Shown: positions 44,703-56,767 of the stretch, in pieces
How positions within the stretch are numbered: position 1 is the stretch's first letter
Layout: each line of letters opens with the position of its first letter
From: Magicicada septendecula
Taxonomy: Eukaryota; Arthropoda; Insecta; Hemiptera; Cicadidae
Length of the DNA: 64,000 nt
NCBI GenBank assembly: GCA_034769895.1
Contig: CM068373.1
Coordinates: 26,076,120-26,140,119, forward strand
Direction of reading: 5' to 3'
Program-made: the position numbers and the translations under genes
The notes under the pieces: model-generated
What the model was told of the DNA's origin: nothing
The model's input: only the letters and a program-made list of their open reading frames with translations
Databases searched by the model: none

Positions 44703-45470
44703 TACAATCATCATCATCTTCTTCGTGGATTAAACCAAGGATTGTTTGTTCCGGTCTCAAATAGGCAAAAAATAAAATTGGTCACTTCAGCACTTCCTCG
44801 GACATCCCATACGTCTCCGTCCCTCGGCTTATAGTTCCATAGTTGTTAGGGTATGCGGCAGTCGTCCATTCAGGAAAGATGTTCCCACCAATTCAGTCGA
44901 TACTGTGCGATCCCGTACTCATAATATTCATAGTATACTCATAATATTCAGTTTCTGCCGTATATCTGTGTTTTTTCTATGTGTTTTCATGGAGAGTATA
45001 CCCTGCCACGTGCCTGAGAAGTCTCATTTCAGCTGCTTGGATGCGACTGGCCTGGCTTTTCGTTAAAGTCCAATTCTCAGACCCATAAAGAAGTGTGGGA
45101 AGAGCCGTTACCTTGTAGAATCTTAGGCGTACTTCTTTACGTGCTGACTTAAGGGTTCGTCTGATGGTCCCGCACATTAGGTTAAACTTATGCAACTTGT
45201 TCACAACGTCGTTGCTTGAATTATAAGACAGACTGTAGCCCAGGTATTCAAAATTGCTAACTTGTTCCAGGACAGTACTACCTATAACAAATTTTCCCCT
45301 TACGGAATCAGTTCCACGAAAAGTCATTACCTTGATCTCAAGTGTTGATATTTGCAATCCAGAGTCTTTGCAGATTCAATTTAACAAATGTATACCCATC
45401 TGCAATCTGTTTTCAGAGTCCCACAGAATACCTGATTGTCCGCAAACAACAAAGTGCCAATAAACAGTAT
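44703..45470 (-). mobile_element. LINE-A copy 4
   Basis: The 3' end (AATCATCATCATCTTCTTCG at 44704) precedes the reversed C-terminus. Minus strand 45357-44977 is open: KVMTFRGTDSVRGKFVIGST, FEYLGYSLSYNSSNDVVNKL, HKFNLMCGTIRRTLKSARKE, LPTLLYGSENWTLTKSQASR, IQAAEMRLLRHVAGYTLHEN. Upstream to 45460 lies LLFADNQ, where the catalytic FADD has become FADN. This is the best preserved single frame of LINE-A (about 126 codons) but lacks the RT core and endonuclease. Confidence 0.8.
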
Positions 45471-45689
45471 ACAACAATAAGCAATATACAATAACATCAT
45501 TAATTATTTTATGTAATTATCACTTACATTCAAATAAATATATTAAATAGATGTTTCAAATGTAAACAAACAGTAAACAAATAGACAATAAAAGTAATGA
45601 ACAAATATCCCACTACAGCTGTCTAGGGTGAGACATAAGCTATGATTATGGAGACAATAGAGATAATAAATTATACAGGTACTAGAAAT

Positions 45690-46110
45690 AAGGCTCTGGG
45701 AAGACACAGTTCATAAGATTCTGGAAAAGAAAGTACAAAAGGATACAGAATTTCAATTTTATAAAATAATGGCCGCATCAGTATTTATGTACGGGAGTGA
45801 ATTGTGAACACTCATAAAAGTCAGAGAACACGCTTCAAGCTGCTGAAATGAAATTCTTAAGGAAAGTCACAGGATGCACCCTAAGAGATCACATAAGAGA
45901 AGACTTGAAAATTTACTCGATAAACAATGAAATTGAACAAAATAAAGAAAACTGGATACAAGACATAAATAGAATGGGTGACTCGAGAATGCCAAAAAAA
46001 GATAATCCAGTATAAGCCTCTTGAAGAACGAGACAGAGAGAAACCTAGAAAACTGTGGCTGTGAATACGTAACAGGCTGAAAGCCTTAACATTGAAGTAA
46101 GGAAGAAGGA
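45690..46110 (+). mobile_element. LINE-E C-terminal fragment
   Basis: Plus strand, across stops and shifts: FQFYKIMAASVFMYGSEL, LQAAEMKFLRKVTGCTLRDH, IREDLKIYSINNEIEQNKEN, WIQDINRMGDSRMPKK, then K-P-L-EERDREKPRKLW. The order is that of LINE-A but the sequence is clearly different, so it is a related family. No RT palm. Confidence 0.65.
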
Positions 46111-46319
46111 GAACAAACAGTTATATCAGTTTATTAAATCAGATTTTTTTATTGTTTTGAGTGAAGACTTTTGTTAAAACGAGAATTATTTTATTCCATT
46201 ATTGCCTTATTGTAGTATTAGGCATTATATGGTAATATGAACTTAGAAGTAACTTTTAATTTAAATGTATGCCAAAAAGTGTTTGTCCTGACTGAGATGC
46301 GGTTTGCCTTCCAGACGTG
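46111..46319. other. short spacer
   Basis: Nothing recognised. Confidence 0.4.
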
Positions 46320-46322
46320 TTA

Positions 46323-47047
46323 AGCCTAGTTTACACTTGACGAATACTCTGCCGAGACAGTGAACTCGACCGAGTACTTAACCAATGTGAACGCTAAGTA
46401 CAGTAAGGACTCGGCCGTGTGATCTGACGAGTGAAATGGCCGAGCGAGTGAATAGAAACCGTTTGTATTTTCTCGGGCGAGTGGAAACCCCTATCACCAA
46501 CAGAAGTGGATTCGGCGAAGCCTGTCTGAATAGTTGGTTTTTGGTGATTGCCGAGCACGTATGCAATTTAAAGTGGTCTTGCGCAAAGTTTCATAATATT
46601 TTTCTAATTGTGCGTTTAAAATGGCATCAAATTGGGACTGTGCAACCACAGTTGTCTTCATACAGGTGTCCAAATCTCAAAGGTGTTTGTGGCGTCAAAG
46701 TTACGTAAAAACAAGGCAATGAGTAATGCTCCTCATAAGAAAATTGCAACTGCAATGAATATCGATGGTTTCGAAGTTCAAGATGTCAAAAATAAAAAAA
46801 ATTAACAATTTACGTTCTACGTGTGCCCAAGGAATGAAAAAATGTATAACTCAAAGAAGTCCGACACCGGGAGTATTATTATTACGTCCATTACTGATTT
46901 TGTTTACGTTCTTGACTAAACAGCTGAGTGAACTGTCTCGCTCAAAACCTTGTATGCGTGTAGACGCCTACTCGGTCAAGACTGATGCTTGGGCGACTAG
47001 CATAGGGTGTGTCTCGGCCAAACGCTTGTCAGGTATAAACTAGGCTT
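46323..47047 (+). mobile_element. PIF/Harbinger-like relic with MADF remnant
   Basis: Ends AGCCTAGTTTACACTTGACG and, read in reverse from 47047, AGCCTAGTTTATACCTGACA, with the similarity (TGGCCGAGACA, GACCGAGTA) extending inward on both sides. TTA flanks both ends allowing one slipped base, consistent with the 3-bp target duplication of Harbinger elements. Inside is a decayed MADF domain (next entry). No DDE transposase remains. Confidence 0.55.
46620..46850 (+). pseudogene. MADF-domain remnant
   Basis: ASNWDCATTVVFIQVSKSQR-CLW (46622-), then in a shifted frame NKAMSNAPHKKIATAMNIDG, FEVQDVKNK, and again shifted KINNLRSTCAQGMKK. MADF domains read FI.LY...P.LWd....yknr..r..AW..IA..l......vk.K...LR..y. 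It binds DNA and is often the second protein of Harbinger elements. At least two frameshifts. Confidence 0.5.
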
Positions 47048-47259
47048 TTACTGTGAGAGTGAAAAACAGGCGGTAGTTAATAACAAGGCTGAGATTGGTA
47101 GTATGCAGTTATACTGAATTAAGCTACTGTTATAGATCACGTAAAATAGTTAGCCGTCACGCTACAAAAACCCCTTGTAGTTGTAGTGTACCACGTTGCA
47201 GCGAAGAATAGCACTTCAATATAGAGCTTATTCGACTATTTAACGAACCGAACAAGCTA
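47048..47259. other. short spacer
   Basis: Nothing recognised. Confidence 0.4.
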
Positions 47260-48030
47260 TAGGGTAACCTGGGGTAAAGGTGTGCAAATTCTGCGTTATG
47301 GATATTTTCAAGTCAATTTGAAATATTTATTAATAAAAAAAATTCTACGCTATACTTACGTCTGTGCTTTACATTATGATGTATAAAAAGTCTGGCCAGA
47401 AGCACACAGTAATTAATGAACAAAAATATTTCAGCGTAATGCAAATGCGTACCTACTTTTGCCCCGTCGTTGGGGCAAAAGTGCGCATACCTTGTAACGT
47501 TCTGAGGCAAATAGAGCGAGTTTAATTTGGTATTGTAGGATTTACATAGAACATCTGTAACAATTATTTTAATAATATATGTTTATTAACAGTAAGAAAT
47601 TGATATCATGATATGATAACAGTAAGAGATTATCATAAATTGGATATTTATTAACGTGTAATAAAACTTGAAAAATGTTATGAACAACAAACATTAAAAA
47701 ATAGTAAATATAAAAAAATGACGTTAAAAACATTTTACAAATCTTAAACACAACAGTTAAGGCTAATAATAAAGGCAATAGTCACAGATAAAATCTCCTT
47801 GTTCATAAGAACAATTTTAATCGTTTTCTAAGGGAGGATTCTTTTAAATGCAATTTAGTAGCTGCCTGCCTACGTGAAAAGCCTTCACTTATCTGATTCC
47901 TAGCTTTTTCTAATAATTCTTCGGTGATAGGAGTAGCGTCTGTTTTCCGTTTGTATGTTCTAAAACAGAAAAGAAAAACGACGAGGCTATAGTATAAGTA
48001 CCAAAATGGGGCAAAGGTACGCACTCTCAA
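47260..48030 (-). other. interval around the psq fragment
   Basis: GGGGTAAAGGTGTGC (47272), GGGGCAAAAGTGCGC (47471) and GGGGCAAAGGTACGC (48008) are direct repeats around the psq fragment. Their role is unclear. Otherwise AT-rich. Confidence 0.4.
47810..47965 (-). pseudogene. pipsqueak-type HTH fragment (pogo/Tigger-like N-terminus)
   Basis: Minus strand reads TYKRKTDATPITEELLEKAR, NQISEGFSRRQAATKLHLKE, SSLRKRLK. This is the psq HTH: (T)YKRKT at the start, a first helix, G.S.R.AA as the turn, and a recognition helix ending S.LR.R. It is found at the N-terminus of pogo-group (CENP-B/Jerky-like) transposases. About 50 codons; the DDE domain does not follow. The surrounding 47260-48030 carries repeated GGGGCAAAGGT-like blocks (47276, 47470, 48007) and may be one element. 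Confidence 0.6.
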
Positions 48031-48039
48031 AAGCGACTT

Positions 48040-49740
48040 ATAAGTTCAAAGATCTAAAACATCGTGAATCTTATGTTTGTAGTCTCGGTGGTGAGGACGG
48101 CAGTGGCAACACTATAGTACCGTTGTCAGTCTTGAGATATTTAAGAGCTCTCTACGCCCCCAAAATCAGATACGATCTAACCAGCAGTCGGGTACTGGTC
48201 TGATCAAATTATCAGACGACCTTACATATCTGAAGAGAAGACTAAGGCCGATGCACTGAAGCTTTGTCCCCGAGGTTGTGCGGTCTCACAAAGACGCACA
48301 AGGAGGGAATACCTTTCCGACCAATAGACAGTCCAGTCGGTTCTCAGGCATATGCGTTAGTAAAATATCTCGCTGGTTTGTTTCAACTACATATCGGGTT
48401 GGCTGATGCCTTCGTGCGGGACTCGACGCACATAGTTGAGAAACTAAAGAGTGTCGCGACATCTGAGGATATATGAGTCAATTTTGACGTCGTGCGTCGT
48501 GCGTTAGGATGACTCCTATGCGGCAAACCCTGAATCAAATCAGGCATATGTTTCCACCCGACATCAAAGTGTTTTTCTTCCACGTACTGCCAACGCCGTA
48601 TTTTCAACAGGATGGGTTACCTACGACAACAGGTTAGCTACGAGCAGACTAAAAGTGTAGCTATGAGCAGCTGTCTGAATCCAGTGGTGGCAAGCTTACA
48701 TATGGAGAAATTTGTCATCTGCACCATATGGACTGAAGCGTTGGTGACGACATGTGGACGGCACATTTGTTGACTGGAGCTACAAGGAGGGCGAGCTGAA
48801 CGGCTTCTTAACTACATGAACAGCATTCACCGCAACATGCAGTTTACCATGGAGAGAGAGAGAGAGAAACGGGCCATTAGCTGGCTTTCCTTTGTGCTTT
48901 CGTCTGGTTCCTAAATGGACCGATGTAAGACCCGGACACCAAATCTGCCATAAACTGATGCAAACTCATAGCTATTTATGTCATGATTCGTATCACCATC
49001 CCAGAAGATGCTGCTTGACCGGGATGATCGTATATGTAAGTCCCAACATATGCATGAAGAGGGGACTAAGGCCATGCGATGATGCACTGAAGCTTTGGCC
49101 TCGAGTCTGTGCAGTCTCACAAAGACGCACAATGAGGGAATAACTTTCCGACCAACAGACAGTGCAGTCGGTTGTCAGACGTATCATCTTGTAAAGAAGC
49201 TTCAAGTGAACAGTTATTCTTCTACAGTAGTAAAGGTCGGTAGTAAGTCCGTGATGATCTGACCGATCAGTTGCGTAGGAAGAACAGCAGGTGGCCAGCA
49301 TAGAGATCATTCCCTACGTCAGGAATGTGGCGGACAAATTCGGGAAGTTGCTGCGGAGATATGGGGTCGCACTGCCGACATATTGCGACACAGAGGATCC
49401 AACAATACCTGCGATCGGTTAAGGATGCCAACAATCCGGTTGTTTTGAGCCGTGTATCACAGAGTCCTCTGTCAGCACTCGTATTGCTGAACACCGGATG
49501 TATTGCCGTCTTTGTCGGCCTCGGAAGTCAGCTGTAGTAGAGCATACGTATGTCCAGTGAAACAAATAGAGTCTTGTTTGCGGAGACCCAAGTGGTGTCC
49601 TCGAGTTTTTGCTCGCTTGCAGAGGGAGGCGATTGACGTGTAAAACATGGCGTCCTGATATGAACGCAAATTCCGTCAAGCAGGGCTGTGTTGATTAGGT
49701 GTGAGAGACGATCCACTCGTGTCCATACACCGAGTTGTTA
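48040..49740 (+). mobile_element. Penelope-like element PLE-6 (RT to GIY-YIG), rearranged
   Basis: A different PLE lineage. RT: SPRLCGLTKTHKEGIPFRPI, DSPVGSQAYALVKYLAGLFQ, LKSVATSEDI-stop-VNFDVV (48265-48500). Palm: YEQTKSVAMSSCLNPVVASL, HMEKF (48640-48715). Thumb: LNYMNSIHRNMQFTME (48811-48858), then THSYLCHDSYHHPR. At 49070-49190 the LTKTHKEG block appears a second time. At 49300-49640 comes IIPYVRNVADKFGKLLRRYG, TRIAEHRMYCRLCRPRKSAV, VEHTYVQ, the region following a lost YIG. Many stops and frameshifts. The partial duplicate suggests a tandem or template-switched copy. Confidence 0.75.
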
Positions 49741-49864
49741 GATGGAACGCCTTATTGTGAACATAGGTAATAAGATGTCTTCCTACACAGCCTTTGGACT
49801 TTTTACTCAAAACATTAATTACTTATGTCTTTTACAAGACAAATGAAAGTATACTGATTGTCAT
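49741..49864. other. short spacer
   Basis: Nothing recognised. Confidence 0.4.
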
Positions 49865-49867
49865 ATG

Positions 49868-50530
49868 TCATATTGTCATACTTATGACATTCAACTTTGG
49901 AGTACTGCTAGTACGAGTAATATTGAGATTATCCAGCGCTTTCAGTCCAAAACTTTAAGACCAATAGTCGACGCTCCATGGTTTGTCTCCAACAACTCTA
50001 TACACCGCAACCTCAAAGTTTCAACCGTGAGAGAAGAAATCATGCGCCTCTGCAGGACTCATATCTCCAAATCAGAAAAGCATCCAAACCACCTGGCAGT
50101 TAATTTGTTAGAAAACACTGAAGATATTTATAGACTAAAAAGGCACAAACTCTTAGATTCACAATTCAGGATTAACTAATAATGTATTCTTTGTATTTTA
50201 ATGTCTGTGATATCTGTTCTGTATGTTTTGTATTCGTGTCAACATTAAGTGTTAATGTCAACCTGTATGGGCTCAGTGTTTAATATTTGAACTTATTGTA
50301 TCATTCCAGCAGCAAGTGGTAGTGATTTTTGTTCATTTGTTTACATGTTTTAGTCATTTAGTTTTGTAACTTGTGTATCTCTTTAGTCTATTAACAAAAA
50401 CAAGAAGAGCTGTCAATGGTCTGCTCTTCATAATCGTGTATGTGTGTTGTCAGCCAATTTGTTCAATGTTCGCTTAGTCGAACAGATTACAAACCTCCAA
50501 TAAATCGAAAAAGAAATTTAAAAAAATATT
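49868..50530 (+). mobile_element. Jockey-type LINE, C-terminus and 3' UTR
   Basis: The frame to the stop at 50177 reads YDIQLWSTASTSNIEIIQRF, QSKTLRPIVDAPWFVSNNSI, HRNLKVSTVREEI, and closes LAVNLLENTEDIYRLKRHKL. This is the conserved C-terminal region of Jockey-clade LINE RTs (IQLWG.AS.SNI...Q.FQSK.LR.I..APW.V.N..IH.DL...TV..EI). It is intact over about 100 codons with no stop. A 3' UTR of about 320 bp follows, with AATAAA at 50501 and an A-rich end. 5'-truncated; the RT core is missing. Confidence 0.85.
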
Positions 50531-51479
50531 GTCATAATGATGGTCATAAAGAACCATTTATATTCTAAATATAATTCAAACTTCTTTTTTCAATTACAGG
50601 TTTAATTCTTACTTTATCGTACAATTCAGATAGCATTAACAACATACGCTTTTGAAACCACTTTCAAATGTAGAATTTAATACGTATTCAATTTCTCTCA
50701 ATGTAAGTAGAGTCAATAAGTTGTAGGATAATAAGCGTTAACTGTTTTATTAATACATCTTTCTGATATAACACACTTATTAATGTCGGTAAGTAATATT
50801 TATACGTAAACTGATAGCGAAGTTGTTAACAGAACTGTTGAGTAACTTACGAAAACGTGTCGCAGAATAATACAACTTCATACATCAACACGTCCTGTTC
50901 ATACAGAAAAAGTGACAGGCGGTCATGAAACACAATGTTCTGAAACTTTATCTGAGCATTCCAGCATTCCACTGTTACAGAAAGCTAGGTCGTATGGTGA
51001 TAGAAAAAAAAAAAAAAAATGCAACGGCTTTAGGCTTAGCAGTAATCCCAGCTGTCGGCTAACGGGCATTGTTATCGTTATGTCAGTAATCAGCTTTGCC
51101 GCTCGTCAACCTGCGCTGCTGTACAAAAGCTCATTTTTATCAGTAGAATAGTTGTTGCCAGATGAAACTACAGAGAACAATGAATTAATAAATTGATCGC
51201 TTCAGCTTAAATTTTGAAACGGCTTTGAGTGTGTAAGATTTTTTTACAAACGTTGTAACAAGATTAGTTGTGACCCTTTCGGCTGTAAAATATATCGTAA
51301 TGAGAACCCTAGTGGCCTTCCACCCGTTCACAAATTTAGTGTTTCAGGTGTTGTCTCAGTCAAAGCCACGTTCAAGTATGATTCAGATTCCTAAAGAGGA
51401 CAGTTGAAATAGGCATTAGTGTCAGAAATTAAGTTGAGGATGGAAAATTTCTAGAAGGCGTCCGCGAACTATACAAAAT
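50531..51479. other. unassigned interval
   Basis: Nothing recognised; the 79-codon frame at 50912-51151 spans an A run and is not supported. Confidence 0.4.
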
Positions 51480-51765
51480 CATAGCAGCAGGCTTGTCGGC
51501 AGTTACGTGAGCGATTTTCTTACCGCGGATCGAGTGTTTGTACAAGTATTGTAACAAAGTGTTGTTGTGTTATATTAGTGCGAATTCTGTATAGTTGAGA
51601 TTATTATTGCGTGGGGATTCACTTGAATTGTTGTAAGAGACTATCTTTGTTGATTAAAAATTATAAATTGTAATAATTAGAGATGGTTATTAGTGACTTG
51701 ATTGGTGTCATGTATTTGTTTTTCAATGTACCATACGACGATGAGTTAGACCTGCGTACCAATAT
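51480..51765 (+). mobile_element. diverged LTR fragment, TGTTACGAC family
   Basis: The 3' part of the LTR family: TTGTTGTAAGAGACTATCTT, GATGGTTATTAGTGACTTGA, ACCATACGACGATGAG, ending near TACCAAT. The terminal GTAACA is mutated. The 5' boundary is unclear. Confidence 0.5.
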
Positions 51766-52516
51766 GCATAATACATAAGGCAAATAAAGAAAAGAGTAAA
51801 AGCGCAAAGTAAAGAAATGCACACATAAAAAATAAACTTCTTGAATGAAACGGAAATGAAAAGAGAAACTTAGTTAATAGGTAATATCTTCTCATGAGAG
51901 TGCGTTTTATTTATGATATAAAACGCATAGTGTTCAAGGGTTTACAAGTGACACACATTACTGACACAAGTGATTGAAGAAAGTTAAGTACGTTCCTGAA
52001 TGGTATTACTAAGTATTGTAAAACTATAAAACTCTATGCAAGGGAAATAATGTTGAAAATCATCACCAATATCATCAAAACTTTCCAGGACACAACATAC
52101 ATACGCACGGTAACAACAACAACAAAAATAAACACATGAAAAATCAACAATTCATCTTTTGTAACAGGGACTATAAATAGAACTTTAAATGTGATATAGG
52201 TAAAGACAAAAACTCATATATAATTGTAAATAACGTAAATACAAAAAATAAATAATATAAATAAAATTTTAAATATTAACATTATTATCTAGTAACTTCT
52301 ATATTTACTTGAAATATCTCAGATAATAATATATTTTTTAAATAAAGTAAATTTTATTTTTTAATACTATAAATAAATTTTCGTTTTTATACAATACATA
52401 CGTTTATTTCAATATATCATTTACAAAGTTTAAATTAATGATGTACATTAAATTTTATGTTAGGCATCCATGTACTCAGTAACGTGTCTCATACGAGTGT
52501 TCATACATTGTTGTTT
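51766..52516. other. unassigned, very AT-rich
   Basis: Nothing recognised; 52200-52400 is mostly A/T. Confidence 0.4.
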
Positions 52517-52520
52517 GTAT

Positions 52521-52557
52521 TGTTGCGTCATTGCACAACATGCTACGTCCAGCTGTA

Positions 52558-52637
<80 letters not shown>

Positions 52638-53101
52638 ACGTGTTTCTGCTACTTCGAGATGAAAGACAATTACATGACACTTGTCACGCGTCCGCAACGA
52701 TAATTTTCCAGATCATACCGGTCCGCACCCTCTGCGTTCAAGGCCGCAATCAACTTACGTTCTAGTGTTTTCACGTACACGCATATTATGGAATATGCTG
52801 GAATCTCAGCGGGGTGCAAATACAAGAATTCAGCGGCGCTCAGTTCAGTTTTAGTGGCGATTTATTCTAGTGCGCTTCGAAGTATTGTGGCGAAGTGTTA
52901 CGCGTTTCATAATTGTGCGAGACACAATGACGACGTTACTATTGCGTGCGAACAATTTTTATTTGATTTGTTATAAGAGACAATCCTGTTGATTAAAAAC
53001 TGCTTAATTGTGATAATTAAAGCTGGTGATGTGTGACTTAATTGGTGTCTTGTATTCTGTTTTCCACTGTACCATACGACGATCAGTAGACCGTCGTAAC
53101 A
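52521..53101 (+). mobile_element. solo LTR, TGTTACGAC family, copy 5, with expanded GT tract
   Basis: Starts TGTTGCG and ends GTCGTAACA. The 3' half contains CGAACAATTTTTATTTGA, AAGCTGGTGATGTGTGACTT and GACGATCAGTAGACC. Flanks are GTAT and ATAT, differing at one base. A 75-bp GT tract (52560-52634) replaces the short GT/CA run of the other copies. Confidence 0.65.
52560..52634. repeat. (TG)n microsatellite
   Basis: 75 bp of TG inside the solo LTR. Confidence 0.95.
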
Positions 53102-53105
53102 ATAT

Positions 53106-54115
53106 TTTGTTTGTATATTATGTATTATGTATTATAATATTATGTTTGTATTTTTATAGTGTGTATAATACGGTTAATGCTTGTGAAACAGCGTCTTTTA
53201 TAAAAAGATATTTAAATTTATATTATTTTAAAATCTTTAAAGAATTAGTTTTTAATAAATTAATGGAGAAATTAGTATTTATTTCATGCCACAATATCTT
53301 TCTCCTCTCTTCATACATAACACTTTTTTGTGTAACAAAAGGGACTCGATGTGATGAACACAGAAATCCTACGACCTAGCTGGTAGTTTATTTGATAGTT
53401 ACATGGAGCGCTCTGCAGACACACAATATGTACGTACATTGTTGCTATGTACTTTTCTATTCTATTTACGTTATTTGCATTTTCTATACGAAACAAAATA
53501 GAAAGAAATGACGCAGGTTGATAGATAAATAGAGACAGGATTGAAAGTGTATAAAAATATGGTTTATATATGCTCCTATTATAATAATTGCTTACACGTA
53601 TTAATTGTGACATTAGCCTTGCATTTTTGTTTGTGTAACATCTATTTTCTTAGAATATTATTGAAAAAAAGATAAATAAAATACTTCTATTTACCTAAAG
53701 TAAGTGGTCAGTTTGTTCGTGTTTGGCAGCGTCAACAAGCAACTAGATTTAATTTTCTATTTCCTAGAAACTGAATCGTTTAGCAAAGAGCAAAGAATCG
53801 ACAAAGTGAAATCGCTTTTCGTTCAGAGAAAAGCAGTCCAAGTGTGTTTGCCGACACAATCGAAGTGCAATTTAGATTCGCAAACGCCAAAGTTACTGGC
53901 ACACTTGGATACAATTGTAGTGAGAATTTGTTATTTGACCCTTTGTAGTTTTTCATGTTCATCTTGTCAAGAGGCTGTTTTGCTATGGTAGACTGAGTTC
54001 CTGTTTGAAACTTCCCGTTTCACAAACTGCTTTTCATCAGTCTATATTTACTGAATTCTGCCGAAACTTATACAATAAAAGTGGCCAATATGAAGCTGAA
54101 AGGCAAAAATCGTTT
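53106..54115. other. unassigned interval
   Basis: No motif recognised. The 95-codon frame at 53704-53991 plus has no known domain. Confidence 0.4.
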
Positions 54116-54147
54116 ACTACTACTGTTAGTAATACTACTACTATTAT

Positions 54148-54178
<31 letters not shown>

Positions 54179-54182
54179 CCTC

Positions 54183-54251
<69 letters not shown>

Positions 54252-54350
54252 TTCCTTCTGCTGCTGCTGCTGCTGCTGCTACTACTACTACTACGACTAC
54301 TACTACTACTACTACTACTACTGCTACTACTACTACTACTACTACTACTA
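54116..54350. repeat. (ACT)n/(GCT)n compound microsatellite
   Basis: About 235 bp of ACT interspersed with GCT blocks at 54155-54178 and 54258-54280. Long poly-Thr, poly-Leu and poly-Val frames are artefacts. Confidence 0.95.
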
Positions 54351-55122
54351 GTACAACAACTATTGGTGCCACTGTGTGTGAAATATTATGGATCGAAAGA
54401 TCCCACTACATGGGTAAATAATATGAATGAAATCCAAGGATCGATTGATCCAGCAGGCAAGATATTTTAAGTGTTTTACTCTTTCTGTTGAAACACTGTA
54501 TTCCAGATTAAAATTTCATCCAGAAAGATAATTATTTCCTTAAATTTGTTTAACATTTTTATATTGCCAGCATTACATGTATGAATGCTCTTCTTTATCT
54601 TATTTATTTCTGGTAGCATTTTAGTCAGTGTTGTCCTATTGTTTCATGCTGCAGTGCTAAATGTGATAAAAACTCAATTTTTCTTTGCGTTAACCATTTT
54701 GCTTTGTCTTTTCCAAGACGTTTGTTACCAAACAATGGAGACTGAATAAATTCTCTAATACAGTTTCGGTAGGTGCATGATAGAGCTGTCAGTTTAAGGT
54801 AGGTATTCTATGGTATATTATTTTTCTGTCAAGATTGGATTTTTCTTCACTCCCTTACTATCAAGGCAATGCGGCAGAACCTATTTTCAGACGGTGCTTA
54901 TATGGTAATGTACAAGGTCGCCATCGGGGTCACGCAGATTTTGTGCAATTTAATCATGCTACTAGTTGTCTTCCTACGCTTTGATAGCCTAGCATAGTGG
55001 GTCCGGGACTGTTTATTCTGGTCACCTCTTATGTGGGGGACGTTTGCTTCTCGTCATTCTCGAGATGTTGTCCTCAACAGTGGTTCGCATTGTTATCCTC
55101 GTTGGTTCCAATGATAACGATG
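54351..55122. other. unassigned interval
   Basis: Nothing recognised. Confidence 0.4.
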
Positions 55123-55126
55123 ATAT

Positions 55127-55680
55127 TGTTACGACATCACAGAACAATCTACGTGTTTGCGGAATGTGCCAGACGAATCTAATGTGTGTGGCATACGTGA
55201 CTCTAGACGCATTCGCGAGAGTTTTCTCGCCGCGCGGACTGTGTCAAGGCCGCAATTAATTACGTAGTTCACACTGGCGCTAAGACGTAGTTTTGAACGT
55301 TCTGGTCTGTGAGCGGAGGTATAAATACATGGCGGCAGCGGCCTAAGTTTTAAGTATTAGTCGCGATATATTTACAATATTTACAGTGTGGTACGAGTTT
55401 ATTGTCGGGAGATTACAAGTGATTATCTGGCGATATTACTGTGTACGTTCATGTGGTTATTAGTGAAGTAACCGGGCGGGATAATTGTAATAAAATTGTG
55501 TTTAATATTAGTGGACATTTCATTGCGTGTGAACAATTTTTATTTGATTGTTGTAAGAGACTCTGTTGTTAATTACAAACTGTTTAACTGTGAAAATTAA
55601 AGTTGGTAATTAGTGACTTAATTGGTGTCTTGTATTTTTTTTCCACCTTACCTACGACGATCAAGTAGACCGTCGTAACA
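55127..55680 (+). mobile_element. solo LTR, TGTTACGAC family, copy 6
   Basis: 554 bp with TGTTACGAC/GTCGTAACA ends and ATAT on both sides (55123-55126, 55681-55684). TATAAATA at 55320 is a probable promoter. Close relative of 34118-34647; both share GGCGGCAGCGGCCT just after the TATA box. Confidence 0.8.
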
Positions 55681-55684
55681 ATAT

Positions 55685-56009
55685 TAATAGCGACAATCAT
55701 ATCTATGACAAGAATAAATAATCCAATAAAACGATTTTGTTATATAAGAACTGTATTGTTATTAAAAGGTGAGACTGCGCAGTCTCCAACCGAATATACG
55801 TACCTTGCACGATACGTCCAGGATTACACCTGGGAGATATTCCTTAACATCCGTCATCCTCGTCTAAGATAACGTTATCTGCCTAAGAAGATCTTTATTA
55901 CTTGAAACTAATACAATTCATACAACACGATATGTATTACATTTAAATAAGCAATTACAATGTGTACATACTACAGGAAGGCAATATGATAAAAATGTTA
56001 GTACGCTAA
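55685..56009. other. unassigned interval
   Basis: Nothing recognised. Confidence 0.4.
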
Positions 56010-56011
56010 TA

Positions 56012-56571
56012 CACTAAAAACTCGTTTATCCGAATTTGATGGGACCGCGCCCGTTTCGGATAAAAGAAATTTCGGATAAAACCGAAACTCCTATTTAAGT
56101 AATAATACATATGTGAGTACAGTAACTTTATTTAATAATAATACAGTAGTCGCATTTCAGTTGTTTATTAACATAGGATTGTTTTATGTGAACTCTTATT
56201 ATTGTGTCGCCTTCGGTTTCTAAAAGAAAGCAGAAATGTACTGTCATAATACATAACAGTATACAGTACTTTATGTTTACAATAGTGTATATGAACATAA
56301 TACTTTATGTTCGAAAGTCCGAACAAATCGATAATTCGGAGGACCCATTAACCCAATTAGTTCTGATTACTGTATTGCCTTTCTACTTTAAATCACGTAG
56401 AATCGCTTTTCAACGCAATTAAATATAGATTATAGTGATAGGAAAATGCTTTTGTGTATTTTTAAAATTTACTAAAAACAGTTTCGGATAATCCGGATTT
56501 TCGGATAATCCGGATTTTCGGATAATCCTGATTCTCTGATAAACGCGATTCGGATAAACGAGTTTTTAGTG
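56012..56571. mobile_element. pogo/Tigger-like MITE
   Basis: 560 bp with perfect 24-bp terminal inverted repeats beginning CACTAAAAACTCGTTTATCC, flanked by TA (56010-56011, 56572-56573). CTCG-TTATCCG ends and subterminal CGGATAATCCGGATTTT repeats (56484-56530) are typical of pogo-group elements. A short frame (56204-56422) begins with SVSKRKQKCTV, which may be a trace of the transposase N-terminus. No DDE domain. Confidence 0.8.
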
Positions 56572-56767
56572 TAATTGTCTGTCAAAACTAACAGTTTTGA
56601 AATGTGTAAATCAACTGTCTATTGTCAAGTAACAATACACATGTGTCTGTAACAGGGAATTGAAAAGCAAATTAATTGTTATGTGTTAACGAAGTGCTGA
56701 TGTGACGGTACGAGACAGACGTGAATGGCGGAGTATTTTATACAGGAGTGTGTTATATTTGCTACAC

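Noticed and set aside
54005-54470. Frames of 111-138 codons with poly-Thr, poly-Val or poly-Leu
   Set aside because: Produced by the ACT/GCT microsatellite.
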